From a gamma proteobacterium HTCC2207 (GTDB lineage Bacteria; Pseudomonadota; Gammaproteobacteria; Pseudomonadales; Porticoccaceae): DNA of 35,846 bases. The translations under genes and the position numbers were made by a program. Positions within the stretch are counted from its first letter, which is position 1, and the number at the start of each line of letters is the position of its first letter. Below are positions 1 through 12,320 of this stretch, in pieces. The notes under the pieces were generated by a model. That model made no database searches and had not been told where the DNA came from. It saw only the letters and a program-made list of their open reading frames with translations. Location: assembly GCA_905182275.1 (NCBI GenBank), contig CAJJAU010000058.1:1-35846 (forward strand), written 5' to 3'.

Positions 1-70
1 TCATCTTTACAGATCCTGAAAACAAGGATTCATCGGCGCTTACGATGTCACAATGAACTGTTATAGCCAT
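1..70 (-). CDS. atpC: ATP synthase F1 epsilon subunit, 5' fragment
   Basis: Only the first 23 codons lie inside the window; the gene continues past the left edge. The visible N-terminus (MAITVHCDIVSADESLFSG) matches the start of epsilon subunits, whose E. coli form begins MAMTYHLDVVSAEQQMFSG. Epsilon is part of the F1 central stalk and couples rotation to catalysis, and it can inhibit ATP hydrolysis. It is the last gene of the atp operon and starts 27 bp after the atpD stop, which is the standard order. Identity is secure from motif and position; nothing can be said about the C-terminal domain. Confidence 0.9.
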   Translation of the reverse strand, partial: MAITVHCDIVSADESLFSGSVKM

Positions 71-97
71 TTCTTTATTGCCTTTGCTTGCTGCAAT

Positions 98-1507
<1,410 letters not shown>

Positions 1508-1536
1508 TTAACTAAACCTTTAAAATTCGTTGGGCT

Positions 1537-2397
1537 TTAAACAGCCGCTGCGCCACTGACAATTTCTGACAGCTCTTGGGTAATCGCTGCTTGGCGCGCT
1601 TTGTTATAAAGCAGTTGTAATTCATCAATCATGTCACCAGCGTTGTCGGTGGCGTTTTTCATTGCTAACATTCTTGCCGCCTGTTCGCAGGCTTTGTTCT
1701 CTACAACACCCTGATAAACTTGGGATTCTATATAGCGAATCAGTAGGCCATCAAGTAATTCTTTGGCATCTGGCTCATAGATATAATCCCAGTGATGATT
1801 AAGCCGATCATCAGCCGTCGCCGCTAATGGCAACAACTGCTCTACAGTCGGCGACTGTGTCATGGTGTTGACAAATTCATTGCTGACGACAAACAGCTTG
1901 TCGATACGCCCCTCATCGAAAGAGTCCAACATGACCTTTACGCCACCAATTAAATCAACGGCGTTGGGCTCATCACCAACATCTTTGACCGCTGCGACAA
2001 CATTACCGCCTACAGCTCCAAAAAAACCAGCCGCTTTATTGCCAACCACGCAAATATCAACTTCAACACCTTGATCAGACCAAGCCTTAATCGACTTGAG
2101 TGCGGCCTTGAATAAATTAATATTCAGACCACCACACAAACCACGATCCGTTGAAATGACCACGTAAGCAACACGCTTAACCTCACGCTCGTTTAAGTAT
2201 GGGTGTTTGTATTCGGAAACTGCATTAGCAATATGACCAACCACATCACGGATGCGCTGGGCATAGGGTTTCCCCAGAGCCATACGCTCCTGTGCTCGAC
2301 GCATCTTACTCGCAGCGACCATTTCCATGGCACTGGTAATCTTCTGCGTACTGCCTATGCTAGCAATTTTCGTTTTAACTTCTTTTCCGATTGCCAT
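1537..2397 (-). CDS. atpG: ATP synthase F1 gamma subunit
   Basis: This is the rotating central shaft of F1, linking the c-ring to the catalytic alpha3beta3 head. It is 286 residues (E. coli 287). The N-terminal helix ([20 protein letters not shown]) and the C-terminal helix ([20 protein letters not shown]) are the two family signatures that form the coiled-coil shaft. The conserved DRGLCGGLN segment is present. It lies between atpA and atpD with short gaps (27 and 41 bp), consistent with one transcript. The ribosome-binding site is weak, so translation may depend partly on coupling with atpA. Confidence 0.98.
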   Translation of the reverse strand: MAIGKEVKTKIASIGSTQKITSAMEMVAASKMRRAQERMALGKPYAQRIRDVVGHIANAVSEYKHPYLNEREVKRVAYVVISTDRGLCGGLNINLFKAALKSIKAWSDQGVEVDICVVGNKAAGFFGAVGGNVVAAVKDVGDEPNAVDLIGGVKVMLDSFDEGRIDKLFVVSNEFVNTMTQSPTVEQLLPLAATADDRLNHHWDYIYEPDAKELLDGLLIRYIESQVYQGVVENKACEQAARMLAMKNATDNAGDMIDELQLLYNKARQAAITQELSEIVSGAAAV

Positions 2398-2424
2398 TTC
2401 TTATGCCTGTCCGATTACCCTGGT

Positions 2425-3969
2425 TTACCAGGTTTGAGTTGCAACAAAGTTTTCTAAAGCAGCCTTAATACTCGCTCCAATATCATTGTTGTAATCACCT
2501 GACGCATTGATAGTCGCCATCAGATCGCCATGCTCAGCTTTCATATAGGAAAGTAACGCCGATTCAAAATCACCGATTTTGTTAACCTCAACTGCCTGCA
2601 GGAAACCATTGTCTGCTGCATAAACCATCACGCCCATCTCAGCGATACTCTGAGGCGTATACTGCTTTTGCTTCATCAGCTCGGTGACGCGCTCACCATG
2701 GTCTAACTGGGCTTTGGTCGCGTCATCAAGGTCAGATGCAAACTGGGAGAATGCTGCCAGCTCACGGTACTGCGCTAGCGCGGTACGAATTCCACCTGAT
2801 AGTTTCTTAATGATTTTTGTCTGCGCTGCACCACCCACTCGCGATACCGAGATACCTGCGTTCATTGCAGGCCGGATGCCGGCGTTAAACATATCGGCCT
2901 CAAGGAAGATCTGACCATCAGTAATCGAGATTACATTGGTTGGTACAAATGCCGATACGTCTCCAGCCTGAGTTTCAATAACGGGCAGGGCGGTTAGGGA
3001 TCCAGTCTGACCTTTCACTTCACCATTGGTGAACTTTTCTACATAGTCAGCATTAACTCTAGCTGCACGCTCTAATAGTCGGGAGTGAAGATAAAATACA
3101 TCTCCAGGATAGGCTTCTCGACCCGGAGGGCGTTTTAGAAGCAGCGATATCTGACGATAAGCCCAAGCTTGCTTGGTTAAATCATCGTAGATAATTAGCG
3201 CGTCTTGCCCGCGATCACGGTAGTACTCGCCCATAGAACAGCCAGCGAATGGAGCCAAGAATTGCATGGCTGCAGGGTCTGACGCGGTAGCCGCAACAAC
3301 AATAGTGTGTTCCATCGCACCATGCTCTTCCAGTTTACGCACAACCGCAGCAACAGACGCTGCTTTTTGGCCAATAGCGACATAGATACATTTAATACCT
3401 GAGCCTTTCTGGTTAATGATGGCATCAACCGCAATGGCAGACTTGCCAATCTGGCGATCACCAATAATCAACTCTCGCTGACCACGGCCAATAGGCACCA
3501 TGGTATCAACAGCTTTTAAACCAATTTGCACTGGCTGATCAACCGATTGACGCTCAATAACGCCGGGCGCAACCTTTTCTACTGCGTCGGTAAGGGCGGC
3601 ATTAACCGGCCCTTTACCATCAATAGGGTTACCCAAGGCGTCAACCACTCGACCTTCTAATTCTGGACCTACCGGGACTTCCAAAACACGGCCGGTGCAT
3701 CGGGCCTTCTGGCCTTCCGCTAAGGTTTGGTAGTCACCCAATACCACGGCGCCGACAGAGTCGCGCTCGAGGTTAAGTGCCATACCGTAAACTCCGCCAT
3801 CGAATTCAATCATTTCGCCATACATTACGTCGGCTAGGCCGTGTATACGAATGATTCCGTCCGATACGGAAACAATGGTGCCCTCATTTTGGGCTTCTGA
3901 TGAAACATCAAGGTTGTCAATACGACTCTTGATAATTTCACTGATCTCTGATGGATTCAGTTGCTGCAT
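2425..3969 (-). CDS. atpA: ATP synthase F1 alpha subunit
   Basis: This is the regulatory, non-catalytic nucleotide-binding subunit of F1. It is 514 residues (E. coli 513). The P-loop GDRQIGKS is at about residues 170-177; E. coli has GDRQTGKT, and both fit GxxxxGK[ST]. The N-terminal segment [17 protein letters not shown] is typical of alpha, where it contacts delta at the top of F1. It is 16 bp downstream of atpH and 27 bp upstream of atpG. The motifs and the operon position leave no realistic alternative. Confidence 0.98.
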   Translation of the reverse strand: MQQLNPSEISEIIKSRIDNLDVSSEAQNEGTIVSVSDGIIRIHGLADVMYGEMIEFDGGVYGMALNLERDSVGAVVLGDYQTLAEGQKARCTGRVLEVPVGPELEGRVVDALGNPIDGKGPVNAALTDAVEKVAPGVIERQSVDQPVQIGLKAVDTMVPIGRGQRELIIGDRQIGKSAIAVDAIINQKGSGIKCIYVAIGQKAASVAAVVRKLEEHGAMEHTIVVAATASDPAAMQFLAPFAGCSMGEYYRDRGQDALIIYDDLTKQAWAYRQISLLLKRPPGREAYPGDVFYLHSRLLERAARVNADYVEKFTNGEVKGQTGSLTALPVIETQAGDVSAFVPTNVISITDGQIFLEADMFNAGIRPAMNAGISVSRVGGAAQTKIIKKLSGGIRTALAQYRELAAFSQFASDLDDATKAQLDHGERVTELMKQKQYTPQSIAEMGVMVYAADNGFLQAVEVNKIGDFESALLSYMKAEHGDLMATINASGDYNNDIGASIKAALENFVATQTW

Positions 3970-3985
3970 GCTTAGGCCTCAATCC

Positions 3986-4522
3986 TTAGGAATTTAGTGA
4001 CTCGGCGAGTTTGGTCAAACGACCGCGAATGGACCCGTCTATGACGGTATCCCCGGCACGGATAACCGCACCACCCAACAGGCTCTTATCTAAACTAACC
4101 TGCATATTTACTTTACGTTGTAACTTCTTACTCAGTGCATCGGACAACATCTGCTGCTGCTGCGCATCCAATGGCTGCGCTGCGGTAACATCGACATCAA
4201 CCGCTTTTTCTCGATTCGCTTTCATAGCTTCGAACTGAAGAGAAATCTGTGGCAACAATGTCAACCGTCTGTTCTCAGACAAAATAACTATAAAGTTTTG
4301 TCCAGTAACATCAAGAACATCACCACAGAGGTCAATAATGGTTGCCGCTTGCTGCGCTGGCGTTGAGCTTGGCGAACGTAATAACTTAACTACCGCCGCA
4401 TGCTGAGTAACCGCTGCGGAAGTAGCCAGACTATAAGCCCAACCTTTAAGATCCGACGCGTCAACAGCAAACTCAAAGGCTGCCTTTGCATAGGGTCTTG
4501 CTAGGGTGCTCAATTCTGCCAT
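3986..4522 (-). CDS. atpH: ATP synthase F1 delta subunit (OSCP homologue)
   Basis: Delta connects the top of the alpha3beta3 head to the peripheral b-subunit stalk. The protein is 178 residues (E. coli 177). The N-terminal part (STLARPYAKAAFEFA) matches the family's ARPYAxAxFE motif. The C-terminal part (GGAVIRAGDTVIDGSIRGRL) is the conserved family end and decides the identification. It sits between atpF (12-bp gap) and atpA (16-bp gap), the normal arrangement. Confidence 0.97.
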   Translation of the reverse strand: MAELSTLARPYAKAAFEFAVDASDLKGWAYSLATSAAVTQHAAVVKLLRSPSSTPAQQAATIIDLCGDVLDVTGQNFIVILSENRRLTLLPQISLQFEAMKANREKAVDVDVTAAQPLDAQQQQMLSDALSKKLQRKVNMQVSLDKSLLGGAVIRAGDTVIDGSIRGRLTKLAESLNS

Positions 4523-4534
4523 GATAAACCTCTA

Positions 4535-5005
4535 TTAAAGCTGTGACGCTAAATTATCAACCAGCGCACGATTAGCTTTATCATCAATGGACGCTTCAAG
4601 AACTTTCTCAGCACCCGCTAAAGCTAAACCTGCCACTGAAGCGCGAAGCTCTTCTTTAGCTCGATTAATCTCTTGCTCGATTTCTGCTTCAGCAGCGACC
4701 TTCAAACGATCACCTTCAGTAATCGCCTGCTGCTTTGCTTCATCGACAATTTGACTTGCTCGCTTATTCGCCTGATCAACGATGCCAGCAGCTTCCTGCT
4801 TAGCTTCCTTCATCTGGTCAGTTGCCTTGTCCTGCGCAGCCTCAAGATCACGCATAGCGCGGTCAGCTGCATCAAGTCCATCAGCAATTTTCTGTTGCCG
4901 TTCTTCCATAGCCGTGATGATGACGGGCCACACAAACTTCATGCAAAACCACACAAAAATTGCAAAGGTCACCATCTGACCGAAAAGCGTTAGATTAATA
5001 TTCAC
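4535..5005 (-). CDS. atpF: ATP synthase Fo b subunit
   Basis: This is the peripheral stalk subunit that anchors the F1 stator to the membrane. It is 156 residues, exactly the E. coli length. One N-terminal transmembrane helix (about residues 5-27, [19 protein letters not shown]) is followed by a long Ala/Glu/Lys/Gln-rich coiled coil to the C-terminus. The N-terminal [10 protein letters not shown] is the family signature. There is a single atpF copy and no b' homologue, as in other gammaproteobacteria. Neighbours are atpE upstream and atpH downstream. Confidence 0.97.
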   Translation of the reverse strand: MNINLTLFGQMVTFAIFVWFCMKFVWPVIITAMEERQQKIADGLDAADRAMRDLEAAQDKATDQMKEAKQEAAGIVDQANKRASQIVDEAKQQAITEGDRLKVAAEAEIEQEINRAKEELRASVAGLALAGAEKVLEASIDDKANRALVDNLASQL

Positions 5006-5050
5006 GCCAATACCTCATTAATGAAGGTCGGGTTAAAAATTAAGTTGTTG

Positions 5051-5305
<255 letters not shown>

Positions 5306-5327
5306 TCAGTAGTTAAAAATAAAAAAA

Positions 5328-6398
<1,071 letters not shown>

Positions 6399-6470
6399 CT
6401 ATTTATCTCAACTCTTCTGAACCCTAGAAAGATGCGTGACCTGTAGTGGTTTACGCACTATCTACTCTAA

Positions 6471-6839
6471 TTACTTCACTATTTTTGCAACCAAAAACAG
6501 TTGCAGCGGGATCATACCTACAAAAGCAAACATGAACCCTATAATATTGACTTGCTCAAACAGTACAAAAACTGCGATGAACCCGGTAGCGGCTAATAAC
6601 ACCTTGCCTGTTTCACCGCGGTACATTGAACTAACAATACTATGCGTCTGATTTGCCCCAACATGCTTAAAAGCAAAATAAGCAAACCAAACTTGGGGCA
6701 GCAATTGATTCAACCCCCCCAGAAAGACAGAACAAGCAATAATAGTATCAAACCAAAAAACCACCACACTCACTATGATCAGCGCTATTAGCTGAATAAG
6801 TGAGGCCAAATATACCGGCGGTTTTGGAATGGTAGTCAT
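6471..6839 (-). CDS. atpI: ATP synthase protein I (c-ring assembly factor)
   Basis: This small 122-residue membrane protein has four predicted transmembrane segments (about residues 10-28, 33-52, 75-92 and 97-117). AtpI proteins help c-ring assembly and are not needed in the final complex. Sequence conservation in the family is low, so the call rests on length, four-helix topology and its place as first gene of the atp operon. A sigma70-type promoter lies about 65 bp upstream. The start ATG at 6839 has an AAGAAACA-type weak ribosome-binding site. Confidence 0.88.
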   Translation of the reverse strand: MTTIPKPPVYLASLIQLIALIIVSVVVFWFDTIIACSVFLGGLNQLLPQVWFAYFAFKHVGANQTHSIVSSMYRGETGKVLLAATGFIAVFVLFEQVNIIGFMFAFVGMIPLQLFLVAKIVK

Positions 6840-6902
6840 TGCTGTTTCTTACCATCTTCCCCGAATTTTTCCGGCGGTTTGTGCAGCACCGGAAGCGGGG
6901 GC

Positions 6903-6931
6903 ATTATAGGGATACTGCAAGCGATATTCAA
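6903..6931 (-). promoter_or_regulatory. Promoter of the atp operon
   Basis: On the minus strand TTGAAT (6926-6931) is followed by a 17-nt spacer and TATAAT (6903-6908). This is 5/6 and 6/6 to the sigma70 consensus with ideal spacing. Transcription would start near 6896, about 57 nt before atpI, and read through the whole operon. It is the only good promoter seen between parB and atpI. Confidence 0.75.
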
Positions 6932-6984
6932 CATGCTATTAAGGTCTATATTTGCAATTCATATCTCTGATAATGGCCAATTGA

Positions 6985-7869
6985 TTATTTAATGTGGGCC
7001 AATATACCCTCTAACTCATCAACACTGTGGTATTTAATCACCAATTTGCCGGAACCTTTGGTTGAATGTTGTATAATTACTGACGCTCCAACCTTCTCAG
7101 AAAGCTCCTGTTGTGCACGTAAAATATCGGGATCAGCTGATATAACTTGCTCTACAGGCTTTACAGAGCCTGACTGTTGCATTCGTTTAACTAAGGTTTC
7201 CGTCTGCCTAACAGACATAGCATTAGCGGCAACTTCTCGGCCAGCCATGATTTGCGTGTTGCTGGGGAGAGCTAATAGACACTTGGCATGCCCGAGCTCA
7301 ATTTCACCTAACTCAAGTTGTTTTTGCACGGCCGGCTCCAGGCTAGCTAGCCGCATTAAATTGGTGACCGCAGAGCGAGATTTACCCACAGCATCCGCTA
7401 CCTGCTGCTGGGTTAACTGAAATTCATCCTGTAGTCTTATGAGTGCGCGACTCTCTTCAATTGAATTAAGGTCTTCGCGTTGAATGTTTTCTATTAGCGC
7501 CATTGCAATGGCCGCTTCATCTGTGATCGTTCTGATGATAGCTGGAATTGACTCTAAGCCGGCCTGTTGGGTTGCGCGCCAACGGCGCTCGCCGGCAACG
7601 ATCTCATATTTGTCTGTCGCTATCTTGCGCACCACTATTGGCTGCATCACACCTTGTTGGGAAATTGAATTAGCCAACTCCTGGAGAGCGTCCGCATCTA
7701 AGTCTCGACGCGGCTGATATTTACCACGCTGAAGGAATTCTACCGGCAGGTCTCTTAATGTCCCATCAGCGTCTTTGGTATTATTATTTTGCTCATTAAT
7801 ATTAATGTCGTCAGAAAACCCCAATAAGGCATCTAAACCGGTACCCAAACTTTGTCTTTTTGCAGCCAT
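6985..7869 (-). CDS. parB: Chromosome partitioning protein ParB (CTPase, parS-binding)
   Basis: ParB binds parS sites, loads on DNA as a CTP-dependent sliding clamp and directs segregation of the origin with ParA. The protein is 294 residues. It shows the N-terminal ParB domain with the CTP-binding motif GERRWRATQQAG (about residues 117-128). The ENIQREDLNSIEESRA segment follows, then the helix-turn-helix around TQQQVADAVGKSRSAVTNLMRL that reads parS. A C-terminal dimerisation region completes it. It starts 4 bp after the parA stop, so the two genes are translationally linked. Two parS sites lie in recF, about 11 kb away. Confidence 0.97.
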   Translation of the reverse strand: MAAKRQSLGTGLDALLGFSDDININEQNNNTKDADGTLRDLPVEFLQRGKYQPRRDLDADALQELANSISQQGVMQPIVVRKIATDKYEIVAGERRWRATQQAGLESIPAIIRTITDEAAIAMALIENIQREDLNSIEESRALIRLQDEFQLTQQQVADAVGKSRSAVTNLMRLASLEPAVQKQLELGEIELGHAKCLLALPSNTQIMAGREVAANAMSVRQTETLVKRMQQSGSVKPVEQVISADPDILRAQQELSEKVGASVIIQHSTKGSGKLVIKYHSVDELEGILAHIK

Positions 7870-7873
7870 ATTA

Positions 7874-8665
7874 TTAAGCCTTTACCAGATCTGCTTTCTG
7901 TTGTTTTTCAAGTCGAAGTATTTCTCCGGCAAGTGCCAAATAAGCAATAGAGCCCTTTGAGTTTCGATCATACATTAAAACCGGCAGCCCATGGCTTGGC
8001 GCTTCAGCTAGTCGAACATTGCGTGGGATGCTCACCCTGTAAACCCGATCACCAAAATATTTTCTTAACTGAGCGGTTACGGCATTCGTCAAACTACTTC
8101 GGGGATCGTACATCGTTCTTAAAATACCCTGAATGTGCAGTGAAGGATTAATTAATTTCGCTATTTGCTTAATGGTGTTATTTAAATCCGCTAAACCTTC
8201 AAGAGAGAAATACTCACACTGCATAGGAACAATGACGCCTTCACTAGCCACCAATGCGTTCACCGTTAACATATTTAACGTTGGTGGGCAGTCAATAATC
8301 ACATAATCATAATTCTCACTGACCTCTCCAAGTGCCAATTTCAGCTTTGACTCTCGGCCAATTTCTTTCATTAATTCTACTTCTGCCGCCACTAAATCGC
8401 GGTTGGCGGGCAGTAAATCGTACTTACCCGTGGTGGCCTTAACTATTACCTCTGCCGTTGGGTTTTTAGCGGTTAACACATGGTAAACGCTTAAGGTGCA
8501 CTCTTGTTTGTTAACCCCAGACCCCATAGTTGCGTTGCCTTGAGGATCCAAATCAACAAGCAGAACGCGTTTTTTATAGGCAGCTAGAGAGGCTGATAAA
8601 TTAACACTTGTAGTGGTTTTACCGACACCGCCTTTTTGGTTTGCTATGGATATTATTTTAACCAC
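7874..8665 (-). CDS. parA: Chromosome partitioning ATPase ParA/Soj
   Basis: This Walker-type ATPase forms nucleoid-bound gradients that pull ParB-parS complexes apart. It is 263 residues, starting MVKIISIANQKGGVGKTTT with the deviant Walker A (KGGVGKTT, about 11-18). The Walker B-like VIIDCPP and the NVRLAEAPSHG signature are those of the chromosomal Soj/ParA group. It has no N-terminal HTH, as in Soj-type rather than plasmid-type ParA. It is co-oriented with rsmG and mnmG upstream and parB downstream. Confidence 0.97.
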   Translation of the reverse strand: MVKIISIANQKGGVGKTTTSVNLSASLAAYKKRVLLVDLDPQGNATMGSGVNKQECTLSVYHVLTAKNPTAEVIVKATTGKYDLLPANRDLVAAEVELMKEIGRESKLKLALGEVSENYDYVIIDCPPTLNMLTVNALVASEGVIVPMQCEYFSLEGLADLNNTIKQIAKLINPSLHIQGILRTMYDPRSSLTNAVTAQLRKYFGDRVYRVSIPRNVRLAEAPSHGLPVLMYDRNSKGSIAYLALAGEILRLEKQQKADLVKA

Positions 8666-8689
8666 CGGCTTTTTTCCTAGGTAATTTAT

Positions 8690-9346
8690 TTAAATTCTTT
8701 TTATTTTAATTAGATGCCGCTGACCATCAACCTCAGGCACTTCAATAGGATACTCTCCGACGACCTTATAGCCTTTTGGTATTGCACTCAACTCTGATTG
8801 TTCAAGACGACCTTTCATTGCCAAAAACCAACCATTGTCCGCGAGAAGGTGTTGGCAGTTAATAACCATGTCGGTTAGTGAGCTGAACGCTCGACTTAAA
8901 ACAGCTTGATACTTATGAGCAGGCGAGTACTTTTCCACTCTCTCATTCACCTCCTTAATGTTAGCCAAACCAAGTTCGATCTTAACCTGAAATAAAAATC
9001 GGGTTTTTTTACCGTTACTATCTAGTAGAGTAAAATGCTTGTCTGGATTAAGGATGGCTAAGGGTATGCCAGGTAGACCGGCGCCAGTACCGACATCAAT
9101 AAAGCGATCTCCATAAAGTAACGACGATATAGCAAGACTATCTAAAAGATGTAACTTAATCATCTCCATTGGATCTCTTACGGCAGTTAAATTATAGGCT
9201 TTATTCCAGTGTTCTAACATGCCAAGATAAGCCAACAATTGATCTAATTGGTCATCGCTATACTCTAATTTGAGCTTATCCATGCCCGATGTAAGTAATT
9301 GACGCTTTTGGGTCTGTGAGACGTTTGAATAGTTTTTTGATGCCAT
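8690..9346 (-). CDS. rsmG: 16S rRNA (guanine-527-N7)-methyltransferase RsmG
   Basis: The enzyme methylates G527 of 16S rRNA using S-adenosylmethionine. It is 218 residues (E. coli 207, GidB). The SAM-binding motif FIDVGTGAGLPGIPLA lies at about residues 82-97, preceded by the family segment WNKAYNLTAVRDP and HLLDSLA. LSRAFSSL further on is also typical. It follows mnmG by 16 bp and precedes parA by 24 bp, the widely conserved mnmG-rsmG-parA-parB order beside bacterial origins. Confidence 0.97.
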   Translation of the reverse strand: MASKNYSNVSQTQKRQLLTSGMDKLKLEYSDDQLDQLLAYLGMLEHWNKAYNLTAVRDPMEMIKLHLLDSLAISSLLYGDRFIDVGTGAGLPGIPLAILNPDKHFTLLDSNGKKTRFLFQVKIELGLANIKEVNERVEKYSPAHKYQAVLSRAFSSLTDMVINCQHLLADNGWFLAMKGRLEQSELSAIPKGYKVVGEYPIEVPEVDGQRHLIKIKRI

Positions 9347-9362
9347 TTGAAAGATTACTTAG

Positions 9363-11231
9363 TTAGGCTGCATGTTTTTTAAGCTGTACTAAGAGTAAGG
9401 AAATAGCGGCGGGCGTAACGCCCGGGATTCTTGATGCCCGAGCGAGCGTATCCGGCCTTGCTTCTCCTAACTTTTGCTTAACTTCATTAGATAAACCTTT
9501 AATTTCAGCATAATTAAAGTTACCGGGGATCGGTGTATTTTCATGACGTTGTAATCGATCAATCTCATCCTGCTGCCGGCTAATATAACCTGAATATTTC
9601 GCATCTATTTCAACTTGCTGCCCAATTTTCGCATCTGGCTTTTCATCTGGTAATAAATCAGCAATTATTTTATGGTTGAGCTCAGGCCGTTTCAGTAAAT
9701 CAAACAACGAGTACTCATGAGAAATCTTGTGGTCAATATGTTCAAACAGTTTTTCTGACAACTCACTATTAGGTTGAATCCAGGTACTTTTTAAGCGCTG
9801 CGTTTCTAGCTCTATGGCTTCCTGTTTCTCACAGAACTGTTGCCAGCGATAGTCATCAACCAACCCCAATTTTCGGCCAGTCTCTGTTAGACGAATATCG
9901 GCGTTATCCTCTCGCAGCAGTAAGCGATATTCCGCACGACTCGTAAACATACGATAGGGTTCGTTAGTTCCCATAGTTATAAGATCATCAACCAAAACAC
10001 CCATGTAGGCGGTGTCTCTGGTAGGACACCAAACATCCTTATCTAGAGTCTGTAATGCCGCGTTAGCCCCAGCCAATAAGCCCTGCGCCGCTGCTTCTTC
10101 ATATCCAGTAGTGCCGTTGATTTGGCCAGCAAAAAACAGCCCTCCAATAGCTTTAGTTTCCAGCGAATAGTTAAGATCTTGGGGGTTAAAGTAATCATAC
10201 TCGATCGCGTAACCCGGTCTTGTAATGTGGGCGTTTTCAAACCCTTTGATAGATCTAACTAGCGCTAATTGCACATCGAAGGGTAAGCTTGTGGAAATGC
10301 CATTTGGGTAGAGCTCGTAAGTATCAAGCCCTTCAGGCTCGACAAATATTTGGTGCTGGTCTTTGTCCGCAAACCTGACTACCTTGTCTTCAATCGATGG
10401 GCAGTAGCGAGGCCCAACACCGTCAATAACGCCTGTATAAAGTGGTGAGCGGTCCATCCCGCCATGAATGATTTGGTGTGTATTGCTATTGGTGTATGTT
10501 ATCCAGCAGCATGTTTGCTGAGGATGGTCTTCGGCTTTTCCTAAATAAGACATTACCGGTACTGGCTGATCGCCCCACTGCTCTTGCAGTAATGAGAAAT
10601 CAACGCTTCGAGCGTCAATTCTCGGAGGTGTGCCAGTTTTTAAACGCTCCACCCTGAATGGCAGCTCACGAAGTCGTTGCGCTAAGTTAATGGAGGGCGG
10701 ATCTCCCGCCCGTCCTGCTGAGTGATTTTCCAGACCTATGTGCACTTTGCCTGCAAGAAAAGTACCTGCAGTAACTACCACTGTTTTGGCTTTAAATTGC
10801 AACCCCATCTGGGTAACCACGCCTGTAACTCGATTGTTTTCGATTATTAGGTCATCTACGGCTTGCTGAAAAATCGATAAATTCGGTTGGTTTTCTAAAA
10901 TCCCTCTAATGGCAGCCTTATATCTAACCCTGTCAGCTTGTGCCCGGGTTGCTCTAACCGCCGGCCCTTTGCGTGCATTGAGAACTCTAAATTGGATTCC
11001 GCCAAGATCAGTCGCCTTGGCCATAGCTCCACCAAGAGCATCAACTTCCTTTACAAGATGGCTCTTGCCTATGCCGCCAATAGCTGGATTGCATGACATT
11101 TGACCTAATGTCTCAATGTTATGGGTGAGCAATAGGGTACTGCAGCCCATTCTAGCAGCGGCGAGACAGGCCTCAGTGCCAGCATGACCTCCTCCAACAA
11201 CAATAACGTCAAAACAATCTGGGTATTTCAT
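9363..11231 (-). CDS. mnmG: tRNA uridine 5-carboxymethylaminomethyl synthesis enzyme MnmG (GidA)
   Basis: This FAD-dependent partner of MnmE modifies wobble uridine 34 of several tRNAs. It is 622 residues (E. coli 629). The N-terminal dinucleotide-binding motif [11 protein letters not shown] (about 11-21), [14 protein letters not shown], and the FAD/NADH-binding signatures [11 protein letters not shown] and [16 protein letters not shown] are all present. Its partner mnmE is not adjacent; it lies about 3 kb away beyond the rpmH-yidC block. The upstream gap holds a TATAAT element for its leftward transcription. Confidence 0.98.
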   Translation of the reverse strand: MKYPDCFDVIVVGGGHAGTEACLAAARMGCSTLLLTHNIETLGQMSCNPAIGGIGKSHLVKEVDALGGAMAKATDLGGIQFRVLNARKGPAVRATRAQADRVRYKAAIRGILENQPNLSIFQQAVDDLIIENNRVTGVVTQMGLQFKAKTVVVTAGTFLAGKVHIGLENHSAGRAGDPPSINLAQRLRELPFRVERLKTGTPPRIDARSVDFSLLQEQWGDQPVPVMSYLGKAEDHPQQTCCWITYTNSNTHQIIHGGMDRSPLYTGVIDGVGPRYCPSIEDKVVRFADKDQHQIFVEPEGLDTYELYPNGISTSLPFDVQLALVRSIKGFENAHITRPGYAIEYDYFNPQDLNYSLETKAIGGLFFAGQINGTTGYEEAAAQGLLAGANAALQTLDKDVWCPTRDTAYMGVLVDDLITMGTNEPYRMFTSRAEYRLLLREDNADIRLTETGRKLGLVDDYRWQQFCEKQEAIELETQRLKSTWIQPNSELSEKLFEHIDHKISHEYSLFDLLKRPELNHKIIADLLPDEKPDAKIGQQVEIDAKYSGYISRQQDEIDRLQRHENTPIPGNFNYAEIKGLSNEVKQKLGEARPDTLARASRIPGVTPAAISLLLVQLKKHAA

Positions 11232-11261
11232 AACAGCAACAATTTTTGTATTCGAGCGAGC

Positions 11262-11267
11262 ATTATA
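11262..11267 (-). promoter_or_regulatory. Candidate -10 element for mnmG
   Basis: A perfect TATAAT on the minus strand ends about 30 bp upstream of the mnmG start, giving an expected transcript start near 11255. The matching -35 is weak (TCAATA at 18-nt spacing, 3/6), so the call rests mainly on the -10 and its position. Confidence 0.45.
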
Positions 11268-11330
11268 CGTTGAGATTCACTAACTTATTGACTTTTTAAT
11301 TAAGGCGAATTTAATCGCTGTACTATCTCT

Positions 11331-11387
11331 TATAGTTATATAAATTAGTTTATATATTAATAGTTTATATTATTGTTATTGTTATTA
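11331..11387. promoter_or_regulatory. A+T-rich tract, candidate DNA-unwinding element
   Basis: Of 57 bases, 52 are A or T, with no C on the plus strand. It consists of TATA/TTAT runs ending in TTATTGTTATTGTTATTA. In the E. coli-type architecture the unwinding element also lies on the mnmG side of the DnaA boxes, as here. Function is inferred from composition and position only. Confidence 0.45.
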
Positions 11388-11724
11388 AGGGGCAGTGGTT
11401 TTGTTAGTAACTTTTTTTTTATGTTTTATTTCAATTACTTACATCGTTTTATAGGCTGTAAAAGTAGCTTAGTAACTCAGTTGTTCAAACTAGAACAAAC
11501 TGTTTCAACGCGGTATTAAATTAAGCCCTTATGTTTTGGCGAGCCTTAACAGCAAAATTTTGTTGATGAAACTTTTTTTCGCACACAGGGTATTCACAGT
11601 ATGTTGTATTTCGATAAAAGCGCTCGGTAAATCGTTTGTTTTCTGTTGATAAGCGTGTATTGTTTTTTAAAGGGCACTTATGGGTAAAAATTGGGCTGTT
11701 TTGAAGGATTTAGTGAATAAACCG

Positions 11725-11753
11725 TTGAAGTAGGGCGTTTATTTCTTTAGAAT
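11725..11753 (+). promoter_or_regulatory. Promoter of rpmH-rnpA-yidD-yidC
   Basis: TTGAAG (11725-11730), a 17-nt spacer and TAGAAT (11748-11753) form a sigma70-type promoter. A GCGC-rich sequence follows just downstream, as is common at ribosomal and growth-regulated promoters. Transcription would start near 11760, about 40 nt before rpmH. Confidence 0.7.
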
Positions 11754-11798
11754 CGCGCACCCTGTTAGGGTAACACACACAAATTTGGACTATTTACC

Positions 11799-11933
11799 AT
11801 GAAAAGAACATTTCAACCTAGTAATCTGAAGCGAAAGCGCACCCATGGTTTTAGAGCTCGTATGGCTACAGCAGGCGGCAGAGCGGTACTGAACCGTCGT
11901 CGAGCGAAAGGCCGCAAGCGTCTTTCAGCATAA
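11799..11933 (+). CDS. rpmH: 50S ribosomal protein L34
   Basis: This 44-residue, strongly basic protein begins [20 protein letters not shown] and ends GRKRLSA, diagnostic of bacterial L34, which binds 23S rRNA in the large subunit. It is the first gene of the rpmH-rnpA-yidD-yidC cluster, with a strong promoter upstream. The next gene, rnpA, starts 12 bp after its stop. In Pseudomonas this gene is divergent from dnaA across the origin; here it points towards dnaA. Confidence 0.98.
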   Translation: MKRTFQPSNLKRKRTHGFRARMATAGGRAVLNRRRAKGRKRLSA

Positions 11934-11945
11934 GGTATGGGCTGA

Positions 11946-12320
11946 GTGCCCAATTTTAAGTTCGGTAAAGACCAGCGTTTACTCAAGGCCTCTGAGTTCA
12001 AAGAGGTCTTCGACCTAAATACCTGTAAGATTTCCCATCCGAAATGGCTATTGCTTGCAAAGTTTAATGAAGACTGTTCGTCTCGTTTAGGGCTTGTTAT
12101 CGGCAAGAAAAATATTCCTACTGCCGTTGGCCGTAATTTGGTCAAACGCCTAGTCCGAGAAAGTTTTCGTAAAACAGATTTCCCGCACTCCATAGATGTC
12201 ATATTTTTAGCCCGCAAAGGTGCCGATAAGCTTAACTCTAAGGACATGGCCTTGTTGTTACAGGAATCTTGGTGCAGACTGCTGCAGCGTTGCGAAGCTT
12301 CAAAGGCAAAAAATGCGTAA
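11946..12320 (+). CDS. rnpA: Ribonuclease P protein component
   Basis: This is the protein subunit of RNase P, which helps the catalytic RNA remove 5' leaders from pre-tRNAs. It is 124 residues, starting at GTG (11946) with the family opening [17 protein letters not shown]. The RNR motif region [14 protein letters not shown] lies at about residues 62-75. No ATG precedes the conserved N-terminal part, so GTG is the likely start. It overlaps yidD by 8 bp. The RNA component (rnpB) is not in the window. Confidence 0.96.
   Translation: MPNFKFGKDQRLLKASEFKEVFDLNTCKISHPKWLLLAKFNEDCSSRLGLVIGKKNIPTAVGRNLVKRLVRESFRKTDFPHSIDVIFLARKGADKLNSKDMALLLQESWCRLLQRCEASKAKNA

Larger units (their letters stand above)
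11232..11798. other. oriC: Candidate replication origin A (mnmG-rpmH gap)
   Basis: This non-coding gap of 567 bp separates divergent mnmG and rpmH. Positions 11331-11387 hold 57 bases with only 5 G and no C (about 91% A+T), including three TTATTG-like repeats, a good candidate DNA-unwinding element. To its right lie three 8/9 matches to the DnaA box: GTATTCACA (11590-11598), TGTTGATAA (11644-11652) and AGTGAATAA (11712-11720). All genes to the left point left and all genes from rpmH to gyrB point right, as expected for an origin here. There is no GATC in the gap. The exact origin remains undecided between this gap and 15678-16113. Confidence 0.5.

Noticed and set aside
11481-11498. TTGTTC-N6-GAACAA inverted repeat in gap A as a LexA-type operator
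   Set aside because: It does not fit CTGT-N8-ACAG and the arms are short; possibly chance in an A+T-rich gap.
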